DNA from: Rickettsiales bacterium | Lineage (GTDB): Bacteria; Pseudomonadota; Alphaproteobacteria; Rickettsiales; UBA8987 | Assembly: GCA_020630095.1 (NCBI GenBank) | Contig: JAHDCD010000002.1 | Coordinates: forward strand, 173,217 to 237,216 | Direction: 5' to 3' | DNA: 64,000 bases | Position numbers and translations under genes: made by a program | Shown: one piece after another, positions 17,079 through 26,603 of the stretch | Position numbering within the stretch: position 1 is the stretch's first letter | Layout of the letters: every line of letters begins with the position of its first letter | The notes under the pieces: model-generated | Databases searched by the model: none | What the model saw: only the letters and a program-made list of their open reading frames with translations | What the model was told of the DNA's origin: nothing

Positions 17079-18653
17079 ATGGAAACGATGGAATTTGACG
17101 TAGTTATAGTGGGCGGAGGCCCTGCGGGATTATCTGCCGCGATACGCTTAAAACAATTAAATGAAAATTTAGAGGTTTGCTTAATAGATAAAGCCTCAGA
17201 GATTGGTGCGCATATATTATCGGGCTGCGTACTTGAACCACGCGCATTAGAAGAATTATTTCCCAATTATAAGGAAATGGAAGCGCCTGTTAAATGTAAA
17301 GCGGGTAAGGATGAGTTCTTAATGCTATCCGAAATGGGTTCAAAAAAATTGCCTACGCCACCGCAAATGAAGAACCATGGTAATTATATTATCTCGCTTG
17401 GTAATTTTTGTCGCTGGTTGGCAACTCAAGCGGAGAATTTAGGTGTTCAAATTTTTGCAGGGTTTACCGCCGCAGAAGCAATTATTGAAGACGGCGCAGT
17501 TAAGGGAATTAGAACGGGTGAGTTCGGCATAGCTAAAGATGGCTCAAAGAAGGAGGGTTATCAGGAATCTATGGAGTTACGCGCAAAGCATACTTTATTC
17601 GCAGAAGGTTGCCGCGGTTCAGTAACAAAACAGTTGGAACAACAGTTTGATCTTCGTAAAAACTCCAACCATCAAACTTACGCAATCGGTATTAAGGAGT
17701 TATGGCAAATTAAGCCAGAAAATCACGTTGAGGGAACTATTACCCATACGGTAGGCTGGCCATTAGAGAAATCTTTATATGGTGGTTCTTTCCTATACCA
17801 TATGGAAAATAATCAAGTTGCCGTTGGTTATGTAATCGGCTTGGATTATGAGAATACATATATTTCGCCATTCGGAGAGTTTCAGCGTTTTAAAACTCAT
17901 CCTAAAATAGCTAAAATATTTGAAGGCGCGGAGCGTATATCATATGGTGCGCGTGCATTGAACGAAGGTGGATATCAATCAATACCAGACCTTGCTTTTG
18001 AGGGCGGTGCGCTAATTGGTTGCTCTGCTGGCTTTATTAATGTTCCTAAAATTAAAGGTACGCACACCGCAATGAAATCGGGTATACTTGCCGCAGAAGC
18101 AATTATAGATGGCGACCTTAATAAATATCCAGAAGCACTAGAAAATAGCTGGGTAGCTAAGGAGCTTAAAAAAGTTCGTAATATCCGCCCTGCATTTTCT
18201 AAATTTGGCTTTTGGGGTGGTATGGCATATTCGGCATTCAGTACGTTAACTGGTGGGCGTGAACCTTGGACATTTAATCATCCGCATACAGACCATAATG
18301 CCCTGAAACCATCTGATAACTTCACAGAGATTAAATATCCTAAGCCAGATAACAAACTAACATTTGACCTGCTTTCATCTGTGTATTTAACAAGTACTTA
18401 TCATGAAGAAGACCAGCCAGCTCATTTAAAAGTAGCTGACCTTGAAAAATGGGCGTCTGAGAACCGTGATAAATATGCCGCGCCAGAATCTAGATATTGC
18501 CCTGCAGGTGTATATGAAAATGTTGAGGGCGAGTTAGTAATTAACGCGCAGAATTGTATTCATTGTAAAACTTGCGACATTAAAGACCCAACGCAGAATA
18601 TTAATTGGACTACTCCAGAAGGTGGTGGCGGCCCTAACTATCCTAATATGTAA
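17079..18653 (+). CDS. Electron transfer flavoprotein-ubiquinone oxidoreductase
   Basis: A 524-aa membrane-associated enzyme passing electrons from ETF to ubiquinone, linking acyl-CoA and amino-acid dehydrogenation to respiration. The N-terminal FAD motif is VVIVGGGPAGLSAAIRL. A ubiquinone-binding/membrane region lies mid-protein. The C-terminal ferredoxin-like domain carries the 4Fe-4S ligands in RYCPAGVYE and NCIHCKTCDIKDP. ATG at 17079 or 17088 would both fit. Length is close to mitochondrial and bacterial homologues (about 540). No ETF alpha/beta genes are adjacent. Confidence 0.96.
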   Translation: METMEFDVVIVGGGPAGLSAAIRLKQLNENLEVCLIDKASEIGAHILSGCVLEPRALEELFPNYKEMEAPVKCKAGKDEFLMLSEMGSKKLPTPPQMKNHGNYIISLGNFCRWLATQAENLGVQIFAGFTAAEAIIEDGAVKGIRTGEFGIAKDGSKKEGYQESMELRAKHTLFAEGCRGSVTKQLEQQFDLRKNSNHQTYAIGIKELWQIKPENHVEGTITHTVGWPLEKSLYGGSFLYHMENNQVAVGYVIGLDYENTYISPFGEFQRFKTHPKIAKIFEGAERISYGARALNEGGYQSIPDLAFEGGALIGCSAGFINVPKIKGTHTAMKSGILAAEAIIDGDLNKYPEALENSWVAKELKKVRNIRPAFSKFGFWGGMAYSAFSTLTGGREPWTFNHPHTDHNALKPSDNFTEIKYPKPDNKLTFDLLSSVYLTSTYHEEDQPAHLKVADLEKWASENRDKYAAPESRYCPAGVYENVEGELVINAQNCIHCKTCDIKDPTQNINWTTPEGGGGPNYPNM

Positions 18654-18663
18654 CGCTTAAAAG

Positions 18664-18683
18664 CCCTCTCCTTGGGGAGAGGG
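18664..18683 (+). terminator. Hairpin after the ETF-QO gene
   Basis: CCCTCTCC pairs with GGGAGAGGG around a short loop, followed by TTGGGTGAGG rather than a T-run. This CCTCTCC/GGAGAGG palindrome is a common interspersed repeat in bacteria and may stabilise or terminate the transcript. Confidence 0.5.
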
Positions 18684-18708
18684 TTGGGTGAGGAGGTAAA
18701 ATTTAATC

Positions 18709-19551
18709 ATGCCATATTTTAAGGGTACAGATTGCTTAAATCTTGAGCGTAAAATAAAAGCCGAATTTGGCTTAACCATCAAAGTTGCATACGAGATAGA
18801 ATTCTATTTGCCCAATTTATACAATGACATTCTGGCACTAATTCTATTAGGTATGAAGCAAGAAGATATGCCATTTAAAGCGATGGAAGAAGAGGAGGGT
18901 GAAGGTCAGTACGAGATATCTTTAACGCCAGCCGACCCCAAAACCGCGCTTGTAGAAATTATAAAATTAAAGGAAATTTTAACTAAGGCGGGTGCATTGT
19001 TAAATACGCAACCATTCCCTGATAGGGCCTTTTCGGGCATGCACTTTAATTTCAGTCTTTTTGATGAGGATGGCAAAAATATTTTTGTTAAAACTGATTC
19101 AGAAGAAAATGAGTTAACCATGAATATCATAGGTGGCTTATGTGATTTAATGGTTCCATCAATTCTATGCTACTTGCCTGAACCTAAAGATATGACTCGT
19201 CTATTTTGGCAAACAAATTTGGATAAAGGCTTTGAAACATGCTATTCCCTGCCAACTACTATTAGTTGGGGTGGAAATAATAGAACTACAACTTTACGCT
19301 TCCCTGAGGCTACTATTTTCCCTGAAGGCAGGCACTTAGAGCATAGGTTGGCATCTTCAAGCGCACGCCCAGAAGATGTTATGTTTGCCACATTTGCGGG
19401 CATTTACCATGGGCTTAAAAATAAATTAAAAGATAAGGCGCCAGCTAAATGCTTTGGCCTTGCATACGATAAACAATATGATCATGAATTTCTACCTTAT
19501 GAGCATAGTAAGGCTAAAGAATTATTTGATTTAGAGGCATTTTTAGATTAA
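18709..19551 (+). CDS. Compact glutamine-synthetase-like ligase, 280 aa
   Basis: The sequence follows the catalytic domain of glutamine synthetase: VAYEIEFYL (27-34), GEGQYEISL (64-72), SGMHFNFSL (109-117), WGGNNRTTTLRFPE (187-200) and LEHRLASSSARPED (210-223). These cover the metal-binding Glu/His and the ATP/phosphate Arg positions. At 280 aa it is far shorter than GS (about 450): the N-terminal beta-grasp domain that completes each active site is missing, and so is the adenylylation loop. It is probably not the housekeeping GlnA; it may be a gamma-glutamyl ligase with another amine. It sits 12 nt before purC. Confidence 0.75.
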   Translation: MPYFKGTDCLNLERKIKAEFGLTIKVAYEIEFYLPNLYNDILALILLGMKQEDMPFKAMEEEEGEGQYEISLTPADPKTALVEIIKLKEILTKAGALLNTQPFPDRAFSGMHFNFSLFDEDGKNIFVKTDSEENELTMNIIGGLCDLMVPSILCYLPEPKDMTRLFWQTNLDKGFETCYSLPTTISWGGNNRTTTLRFPEATIFPEGRHLEHRLASSSARPEDVMFATFAGIYHGLKNKLKDKAPAKCFGLAYDKQYDHEFLPYEHSKAKELFDLEAFLD

Positions 19552-19563
19552 TAAGCAACCATC

Positions 19564-20394
19564 ATGGCTAGAGTAAAATTATACGAAGGTAAGGCAAAAA
19601 TCATCTATGAAGGGCCTGAGCCGAATACAGTTATCCAATATTTTAAGGACGATACCACAGCAGGTAACGGCGCAAAACATGAAGTTATTTCAGGCAAAGG
19701 CGTCCTAAATAATCGTATTTGCGAGTTCATAATGAACGCGCTTGAAGATATTGGCATTTATACCCATTTCATTAAAACCCTAAATATGCGCGAGCAACTA
19801 GTGCGCGCGGTTGATATTATCCCTGTTGAAGTAATTATCCGTAATGTTACTGCAGGTTCATTTTCAAAGCGCTTCGGTGTTGAAGAGGGTTTAATTCTTC
19901 CTAATCCATTAATTGAACTTTGCCTAAAAAGTGACCAATTAAATGATCCTTTAATTACTGAAGATCATATTACTAATACTGGTATGGCGCTTAAGGAAGA
20001 AATTGAAGAAATGAAGCGCTTAAGCCTTCGTATTAATGATTTCTTACGCGGTATGATGTATTCATGCGGTCTACAGCTGGTAGATATTAAACTAGAATTC
20101 GGTAGATTATTCGACGAGGAAGGTAATCTTTACATTCTACTTGCTGACGAAATTTCCCCTGATAACTGCCGTTTATGGGATTTAAAAAGCGGTGACTCAC
20201 TAGATAAAGACGTATTTAGAAAGGATAAAGGTAGTTTATCGGATGCTTATACGGAAGTTGCAAGAAGGTTAGGTGTTTATGAGCAAGTAAAAGATGCTAG
20301 CGACCAAAATGAATCTGAAAAGGTTACAAAGGAGGAGATTAAACTCCGTCCTAAGAATGTAATCGATTTCGGTATCAAAAAACCTATCGTCTGA
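19564..20394 (+). CDS. purC: Phosphoribosylaminoimidazole-succinocarboxamide synthase
   Basis: SAICAR synthetase, joining aspartate to CAIR in purine synthesis. Signature segments are [10 protein letters not shown] at the N-terminus, [15 protein letters not shown], and [14 protein letters not shown]. At 276 aa it is about 40 residues longer than usual bacterial PurC; the extra part is a C-terminal charged tail ([15 protein letters not shown] and beyond). There is no strong Shine-Dalgarno in the 12-nt gap from the ligase-like gene, so translation may be coupled. Confidence 0.96.
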   Translation: MARVKLYEGKAKIIYEGPEPNTVIQYFKDDTTAGNGAKHEVISGKGVLNNRICEFIMNALEDIGIYTHFIKTLNMREQLVRAVDIIPVEVIIRNVTAGSFSKRFGVEEGLILPNPLIELCLKSDQLNDPLITEDHITNTGMALKEEIEEMKRLSLRINDFLRGMMYSCGLQLVDIKLEFGRLFDEEGNLYILLADEISPDNCRLWDLKSGDSLDKDVFRKDKGSLSDAYTEVARRLGVYEQVKDASDQNESEKVTKEEIKLRPKNVIDFGIKKPIV

Positions 20395-20437
20395 GACCTT
20401 GAAAATCTCATAGCGATGGACTAACTTAGAGTTTATT

Positions 20438-21931
20438 ATGAGAAAAATTTTATCACTTTTTGCTATTATAATTTTAACGGGCGCTGTTAATGCTAACTCT
20501 GCACCAGATAGTTTTGCAGACTTAGTAGAGGAGCTTTCACCTGCCGTAGTAAATATATCAACTGAGAAAGAGCGAGTTATTCAAGAGCGCAGAAAGTTCG
20601 GTACTCCAAGAGGTGGAAGCCCATTCGGTGGAGGTTCGCCATTTGAAAACTTTTCACCATTCTTTGAGATAGTTCCAGAAGGGCATCCATTTCATAACTT
20701 TAAAGATTTCTTCAACGAGTTCCAGCCACAAGGTTTTAAGCCCCAAAGCTATAAAAAAATGTCGGGTGATAAAAAGGACAAAGAAAAGAAAACCATTACC
20801 CGTCCGCACGGCTTAGGTTCAGGCTTTATTATCTCTAAGGACGGCTACGTTGTAACCAATTACCATGTAATTGAAGGTGCAGATGAAATAACTGTTACCC
20901 TTAATGATGAGCGTGAATTTATAGCAAAAATTATCGGCACAGACGAAAAAACAGATATCGCACTTTTAAAGATTGAAGGCAATAATCTGCCATTTGTTAA
21001 ATTCGGCGATTCGGATAAAACCAGAGTAGGCGACTGGACTTTAGTTATTGGTAATCCATTTGGCTTAGGTGGTACAGTTACTGCAGGCATAGTTTCAGCA
21101 CGTCAGCGAGATATCAACGCAGGTTCTTACGATGATTTTATTCAAACTGATGCCTCAATTAATAAGGGTAATTCAGGTGGACCTATGTTCAACCTTAAGG
21201 GCGAAGTAATCGGTATTTCAACTGCAATTTATTCACCTAATGGAGTTGGCAATGTTGGTATTGGCTTCGCAATTCCATCTGTAATGGCGGAGAATGTAAT
21301 TAATCAGCTAAAAAATGATGGCTCAGTTAGGCGTGGTTGGTTAGGTGTTAAAATCCAAACTATCACCGAAGAAATAGCTGAAAGCCTAGATATTGATGAA
21401 GAGGGTGCTCTAGTTTCAGAGGTGGTTGAAAATTCACCAGCCCAGAAATCAGGCATTCAAGTGGGCGATGTTATTGTTCGCTTCAACGATAAAAGAATTA
21501 AAACCATGCGCGAACTTCCGCGTGTAGTAGCTAGTACTGAGGTTGGTAAAACTGTTCCTGTAAAGGTAATCAGGGGTGACAATAAATTAACCTTAGATGT
21601 AAAAGTTGAAGAACTTGAAGATGAAAATAAGGAAGAGCCTATAGGGGAAATAGAAGAGGAAAGCAAAGAATCTGAAGAGTTTATTTTAGGCATTAAACTA
21701 ACTGAATCAGAAGACGGCTTAAAGGTGTCAAAAATTGATTCAGACTCAATAACTTCAGAAGCTGGTTTAAGAGTTGGTGATATAATTTTTAGAGTTAACC
21801 GCACTAAAGTTGATTCTATAAATAAATTCCAAGGCGCTATAGACTTAGCTAAGCGTGCGAATAGAAAATCTATTCTACTCCTTATAATCAGAGACTCAGA
21901 AAGTTTCTACTTACCAATAGAGTTAAACTAA
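20438..21931 (+). CDS. degP: Do/DegP-family periplasmic serine protease
   Basis: A periplasmic protease/chaperone for misfolded envelope proteins. The 497-aa protein has signal peptide MRKILSLFAIIILTGAVNA, a long Gly/Phe/Pro-rich LA-loop region (residues 55-125), catalytic triad His143 (NYHVIEGA), Asp173 (TDIALLK) and Ser246 (NKGNSGGPM), and two PDZ domains (about 300-395 and 410-495). In many alphaproteobacteria degP follows hflKC; here hflKC is 5 kb away. Its stop overlaps the folC start by 1 nt. Confidence 0.95.
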   Translation: MRKILSLFAIIILTGAVNANSAPDSFADLVEELSPAVVNISTEKERVIQERRKFGTPRGGSPFGGGSPFENFSPFFEIVPEGHPFHNFKDFFNEFQPQGFKPQSYKKMSGDKKDKEKKTITRPHGLGSGFIISKDGYVVTNYHVIEGADEITVTLNDEREFIAKIIGTDEKTDIALLKIEGNNLPFVKFGDSDKTRVGDWTLVIGNPFGLGGTVTAGIVSARQRDINAGSYDDFIQTDASINKGNSGGPMFNLKGEVIGISTAIYSPNGVGNVGIGFAIPSVMAENVINQLKNDGSVRRGWLGVKIQTITEEIAESLDIDEEGALVSEVVENSPAQKSGIQVGDVIVRFNDKRIKTMRELPRVVASTEVGKTVPVKVIRGDNKLTLDVKVEELEDENKEEPIGEIEEESKESEEFILGIKLTESEDGLKVSKIDSDSITSEAGLRVGDIIFRVNRTKVDSINKFQGAIDLAKRANRKSILLLIIRDSESFYLPIELN

Positions 21932-23103
21932 TGAAGTTCCCTCCTTGGCCTATATTCGTTGGTTTCCGTGATGTTGAATTCGGGCTGGAACGCATGCTTA
22001 AATTCATGGAGCTTCTAGGCAATCCGCATCTAGAATTTCAAGATCAAGTTATCCATGTTGCAGGTACTAACGGCAAGGGTTCAACCATTGCGTACCTTAA
22101 GGCGATTCTGGAAGATAATAACTATGTAACGCATCGTTATATATCCCCGCATTTAATTGAATTTAATGAGCGTATTGAAATCTCCAATAATTATATCTCG
22201 GATGATGAGCTAGCACGCCTTTCTAACCATTGCAAACAGGTGGCGGAAGATAATAATCTTACCCTTTCATTTTTTGAAGGTACTACGGCAATTGCATTCC
22301 TAGCCTTTGCTGAGTATTTTAAGAAACTTAATAAATCAGAGCAAGAGAGGCAGATTTTTCTTATAGAAACAGGTTGTGGCGGAAGGCTAGATGCTACTAA
22401 TATTTTCGATAATGCACTGGCAACTATCATAACTTCTATTTCGTTAGACCATACTGAATGGCTAGGTGAAACAGTTGATAAAATAGCTGTAGAAAAAGCA
22501 GGTATTATAAAGAAAGATACACCGTTATTTATTGCTTATCAGCACTTTCCAGAGGCTTTACAGTCTATCTTAAAACGCGCACATGATGTTAAGCATGAAA
22601 TTGCTGGCAAGCCTACCGACTCACATTATCAATCTGAGAATTTTGCTACTGCAAAACTTGCAATTAAGCATTTATTCCATGAAATAAATGTTAAAGATAT
22701 CAACTCGTATAATATCAAATGGCATGCTCGTTTGCAGAAATTATCGGATAATCTTTACCTAGATGGCGGACATAACAAGGAGGCCGGCAAAAAAATATCC
22801 CAATGGTTAGGCGATAAAAAGTTTCATATCATATGTGCCCTAAGTAAGGATAAAGACGTTGTTGGTTTTTTAAATAATTTTAAAAACTCAAACGTCGAGT
22901 TTACCTTCATTAACTATAATCACGAAAAGGAGTTTTATAAATCAGCCGAGCTAGAACAAATAGCGCTTAAGCTAGAACTTAAGCTGTCGGATATAAAAAT
23001 TAATGATATAGAATCTCATATTAAAACTGCAGATATTAATGAGCCTACTTTAATTTGCGGCTCACTATACTTAGCAGGAACTATCTTAGAATGCCTAAAT
23101 TAG
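21931..23103 (+). CDS. folC: Folylpolyglutamate synthase / dihydrofolate synthase
   Basis: Adds glutamate to dihydropteroate and folates using ATP. The P-loop is AGTNGKGST (44-52), preceded by FGLERMLKFMELLG; later segments TGCGGRLDATN and SISLDHTEWLG match the Mur-ligase fold signature. At 390 aa it is slightly shorter than typical (about 420), the reduction being in the C-terminal domain. Overlaps degP by 1 nt and the COQ10-type gene by 13 nt, forming a tight operon. Confidence 0.94.
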   Translation: MKFPPWPIFVGFRDVEFGLERMLKFMELLGNPHLEFQDQVIHVAGTNGKGSTIAYLKAILEDNNYVTHRYISPHLIEFNERIEISNNYISDDELARLSNHCKQVAEDNNLTLSFFEGTTAIAFLAFAEYFKKLNKSEQERQIFLIETGCGGRLDATNIFDNALATIITSISLDHTEWLGETVDKIAVEKAGIIKKDTPLFIAYQHFPEALQSILKRAHDVKHEIAGKPTDSHYQSENFATAKLAIKHLFHEINVKDINSYNIKWHARLQKLSDNLYLDGGHNKEAGKKISQWLGDKKFHIICALSKDKDVVGFLNNFKNSNVEFTFINYNHEKEFYKSAELEQIALKLELKLSDIKINDIESHIKTADINEPTLICGSLYLAGTILECLN

Positions 23104-23525
23104 ATCAAATAGACAAAGTAAATTTCTCAGCCAAGCAAATGTACGATTTGGTTAAAGATGTTGCATCTTATAGTGAATTTATCCCATGGATTGATGAATC
23201 CGAGATAATTGAAGAGTCGGATAATCACTTTTTAGGAAAATTAACTGTCGGCTTTAAAGGTTTAAATGAAAGTTACACCAGTCGTATAGATTTCAATGAC
23301 AATGAATTAACTATCAATACTGAGCTAAAAGAAGGTGCATTTAAGTACCTTATAAACCGCTGGAAATTCACTGAAATCAGAGCATCTGAGTGCGAAATAG
23401 AATTTTTCCTAGACTTCGAGTTAAAGTCTAAATTGCTAGGTGCAATGTTGAATCCATTATTTGGTAAAGCTAACAAAAAAATGATAGCGGCATTCAAGAA
23501 GCGCGCCCAAGAAATTTATGCTTGA
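23091..23525 (+). CDS. COQ10/RatA-type START-domain protein
   Basis: A 144-aa polyketide-cyclase/START-like protein similar to COQ10, which binds ubiquinone and supports respiration; bacterial RatA belongs to the same family. Signs are the N-terminal FSAKQMYDLVKDVASYSEFI pattern and a C-terminal ALKKRAQEIY-like helix. The ATG at 23091 is preferred over 23055 because the family pattern starts right there. It overlaps folC by 13 nt. In an alphaproteobacterium a COQ10-like role is more likely than a toxin role. Confidence 0.88.
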   Translation: MPKLDQIDKVNFSAKQMYDLVKDVASYSEFIPWIDESEIIEESDNHFLGKLTVGFKGLNESYTSRIDFNDNELTINTELKEGAFKYLINRWKFTEIRASECEIEFFLDFELKSKLLGAMLNPLFGKANKKMIAAFKKRAQEIYA

Positions 23526-23575
23526 AAAGCCATAATATCCTTATAGCTTACACTAGTTATAAGGAGTGAAGAACT

Positions 23576-24682
23576 ATGAAATTCAGCGCAGATCAAGCAT
23601 CATTATTAAAATCAATCAACAACCTTCAATCAATTGTTGAGAAAAGGAATACTATTCCCATTCTTGGTAATATTAAATTGGAAGTTGAAGGTTCGCAAAT
23701 TACATTTACCGCAACAGATTTAGATATCGTTGCAACGGACATAGTGCCAGCAAACGTTGAAGAAGGTGGTATTATCACAATTCCAGCGCAGAAATTCTAT
23801 GATATCATTAGAAAGCTAAATGGCGCGGCGATTGTTAATTTTACATTAGAACAAGGTTCAGATCAGATGATTATCAATTCTGGCGAAGCAAACTTCAGAC
23901 TTTCATACTTACCAGCTGATGATTTTCCTATCATGGCTAAGGGCGAAGTTGAATCTAACTTTACAATTTCAGCAACGGATATGTTCCGTTTATTAAATTA
24001 CACAGGCTTCGCAATGAGCCGTGAAGAAACAAGATATTACCTAAACGGTATTTACTTACATGAAGTTGAAGGTGCATTACGCGCTGTAGCAACGGATGGT
24101 CATCGTTTAGCAAGAATTGATGTTCCATTACCAGAGGGTGCTAACGGCATGACTGGCGTTATTATTCCTCGTAAAGCGGTAACGGAATTAAAGAAAATGT
24201 TAGAAAGTCAAACTGGTGACGTTAACATTGAAGTGACAGAAAATAAAATATTCGTAAGCTTCGGTAACGTAACATTCCTTTCTAAATTAGTTGACGGCAC
24301 ATTCCCAGACTATGCTCGTGCAATTCCAACGGGTAACGGCAAGCGTGTTGTTGTAGGTCGTGACCATTTAGTTGAGGCAGTTGATCGCGTATCAACAATC
24401 TCTACGGATAAAACAAAATCTATCAAATTCTCATTCGCTGGTGGAACGCTAGTTCTTTCTGCTCGTTCAAACGAGGCAGATTCAGCTAAAGAGCAATTTG
24501 AAATTGACTATGACGGCAGCGATTTCGATATCGGCTTTAATGCAAACTACGCACTAGAAATGCTTCGCCAATTTAATGGTGACTCTGTTCATATGGAATT
24601 AGAGGATGCGAACTCTCCGGCATTAATTAAAGACTCTGCGAACGACAACTCGCTATACGTTCTTATGCCTATGAGAATATGA
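23576..24682 (+). CDS. dnaN: DNA polymerase III beta sliding clamp
   Basis: A 368-aa processivity clamp that encircles DNA as a dimer and binds polymerases through its hydrophobic cleft. Three repeated clamp domains are visible. Signature stretches are IVEKRNTIPILGNIKLE (domain I), YYLNGIYLHEVEGALRAVAT (domain II) and the C-terminal YVLMPMRI, part of the partner-binding pocket. Preceded by AAGGAG at about 23562. No dnaA or recF is adjacent, so this is not evidence of an origin. Confidence 0.97.
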   Translation: MKFSADQASLLKSINNLQSIVEKRNTIPILGNIKLEVEGSQITFTATDLDIVATDIVPANVEEGGIITIPAQKFYDIIRKLNGAAIVNFTLEQGSDQMIINSGEANFRLSYLPADDFPIMAKGEVESNFTISATDMFRLLNYTGFAMSREETRYYLNGIYLHEVEGALRAVATDGHRLARIDVPLPEGANGMTGVIIPRKAVTELKKMLESQTGDVNIEVTENKIFVSFGNVTFLSKLVDGTFPDYARAIPTGNGKRVVVGRDHLVEAVDRVSTISTDKTKSIKFSFAGGTLVLSARSNEADSAKEQFEIDYDGSDFDIGFNANYALEMLRQFNGDSVHMELEDANSPALIKDSANDNSLYVLMPMRI

Positions 24683-24713
24683 TAAAGTAGTAAACTCTTG
24701 TAAAAATTAAAAG

Positions 24714-24816
24714 CGTCATCGCGAGGGAGCATATGCGACCGCGGCGATCCATCAAGAGATATATACTCATGGAAAGATCTGTCGATGGATTGCTTCGCCT
24801 AAAGGCTCGCAATGAC
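24714..24816. repeat. Interspersed mosaic repeat, full copy
   Basis: Begins GTCATCGCGAGGGAGC, then GCGACCGCGGCGATCCAT, and ends ATGGATTGCTTCGCCTAAAG ... CGCAATGAC; the ends are inverted. Another full copy lies at 55192-55294 and a right-half copy at 28729-28761. Situated between convergent dnaN and recJ. Confidence 0.85.
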
Positions 24817-24828
24817 CTAACACTTTCA

Positions 24829-26586
24829 CTAGCCACTTTCACTAAACATAATATCCTTAACATTAAACTGAACGGAAACGTTTCCATTCCATTCATTCAA
24901 ATCAACATTACCAATTAAAGAGGCTCCAGAAGAGGATGTTGTAGTTTGTTCCTTCAAACGTTCAGCCTTTTTTGTATCCATATTAAAGTAAGTTGCTTTA
25001 ACTTTGCCACCGCCAGTTTTAGAGCTTAAGGTCATAAGCAGATGCTTATCTTTTTTGATATCGTAATAATCAATTTTAAAGCCAGATAACTTAAACACAG
25101 GCTTCTTATTCCCAATGCCATAAGGCTCTAAAAGGGTAAGCTTTTCAGCCAATTCTTTAGTTGCGGCATCAGGTGTAATCTCAGCATCAATAATTACTTC
25201 TTCAACGTAATTACTATCCATAAATTGCGCTGCATACTTATAAAAATACTGTTCCAGATTATCTTTCTTATCAAACTCAACCGAGAACCCACCAGCGGCC
25301 TTATGCCCACCACCCTTCTCAATAATACCTTCCATTTTGGCAGATGCTATCATTGCACCAACATCTAGCGCAGGAGTTGAACGAATAGACCCTTTAACCA
25401 TGCCATTATATTCACTCATAACCACGGCAGGTTTATTAAACTTATCCTTCAAGCGCGAAGCAACAATTCCAATAACCCCTTCGTGCCAGTCATCGCCTGA
25501 AACAAAAATTAATGGCTGATTAGACTTCTCCTCAGCAAGTGCAGTTGCATTCTCAAGAATGCCTAATTCAATATCTTTCCTTTGAGAGTTTAACTTGTCC
25601 AACTGCTCTGCAAGCTTTAACGCTTCACCTTCTTTTTCGGTGGTTAATAATTTTGTTCCAAGTGTGCTGTCTGCCAGCCTGCCACATGCATTAATTCTAG
25701 GACCAATAACAAAGCCAAAGTGAAAAGCTTGTACTTGTTGCTTTAAGTTTTGATGGTCAACTATCGCATTAATTCCTTTAATGCCTCGCTTTGCTATCAC
25801 CTTTAAACCAGATGCAACAATAGCGCGGTTAAAACCTTTTAAGCTCATAACATCGCAAACTGTACCAAGTGCAGCTAACCCTAAAAGACTCATTAAAAAT
25901 TCTTTCGGCGGTGCATTATCTAGCTTACCGCGCAAGGCTACTAAAAATATAAACGTGACACCTGCCGCAGCCAGATTATTATATTTCTGCGCCTCTTCAG
26001 ATTCATCCAGCCTATTTGGATTAACTATTGCCACCGCTTCTGGCGGTAACTTCTCAGCGCCTATATGATGATCCAGAACAATTACATCAACATTATTTTC
26101 TTTAGCCCATTTTATTGGCTCATTCGATACTGTACCGCAATCAACTGTTATAATTAAATTTGCCCCACGCGCCTTTATTTCTTTAAAGGCTTCAACGGAA
26201 GGTCCGTACCCTTCAGCAATCCTGTCAGGTATATAAAAATCAACCTCAACCCCACACGCATTAAAGAATCGTATTAACTGCGCGGTAGATGTTGCGCCAT
26301 CAACGTCATAATCACCAAAGATACATATCTTATCCTCTGATTTCAGGGCATTTGCAACGCGTTCTACAGCTCTATCCATGTCCTTAAATAAGAATGGATC
26401 AGGCATTAAATCACGCAAGGTAGGGTTCAGATATGAAGGTATATTCTCTTCTTCAATTCCGCGGTTAATTATCACGCGAGTAAGAATCTCAGGTATATTG
26501 TGCGCGTACGAGATTCGCTGTAAAATATCATCTGGAATATTATTTATTTTATAATTCACCATTATCTCTTGAACGAGAGTAAACAT
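24829..26586 (-). CDS. recJ: Single-stranded-DNA-specific exonuclease
   Basis: 5'-3' exonuclease used in recombination and mismatch repair. The 585-aa protein has the DHH-family motifs: ICIFGDYDVDGA (88-99), TVDCG (148-152) and DHH (172-174), then a DHHA1-type glycine-rich region (KGGGHKAAGGF) and a C-terminal OB fold. The first ATG (26586) or the one at residue 9 (26562) are both possible. It is divergent from hflK. Confidence 0.95.
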   Translation of the reverse strand: MFTLVQEIMVNYKINNIPDDILQRISYAHNIPEILTRVIINRGIEEENIPSYLNPTLRDLMPDPFLFKDMDRAVERVANALKSEDKICIFGDYDVDGATSTAQLIRFFNACGVEVDFYIPDRIAEGYGPSVEAFKEIKARGANLIITVDCGTVSNEPIKWAKENNVDVIVLDHHIGAEKLPPEAVAIVNPNRLDESEEAQKYNNLAAAGVTFIFLVALRGKLDNAPPKEFLMSLLGLAALGTVCDVMSLKGFNRAIVASGLKVIAKRGIKGINAIVDHQNLKQQVQAFHFGFVIGPRINACGRLADSTLGTKLLTTEKEGEALKLAEQLDKLNSQRKDIELGILENATALAEEKSNQPLIFVSGDDWHEGVIGIVASRLKDKFNKPAVVMSEYNGMVKGSIRSTPALDVGAMIASAKMEGIIEKGGGHKAAGGFSVEFDKKDNLEQYFYKYAAQFMDSNYVEEVIIDAEITPDAATKELAEKLTLLEPYGIGNKKPVFKLSGFKIDYYDIKKDKHLLMTLSSKTGGGKVKATYFNMDTKKAERLKEQTTTSSSGASLIGNVDLNEWNGNVSVQFNVKDIMFSESG

Positions 26587-26603
26587 AAACTATCTATAAT
26601 ACC

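Noticed and set aside
23576..24682. Chromosome origin near dnaN
   Set aside because: No dnaA, recF, gyrB or cluster of DnaA boxes recognised; dnaN is commonly separated from the origin in this lineage.
24733..24918. 61-codon plus-strand frame after dnaN
   Set aside because: Lies in the mosaic repeat and antisense to the recJ end; not maintained in the second repeat copy.
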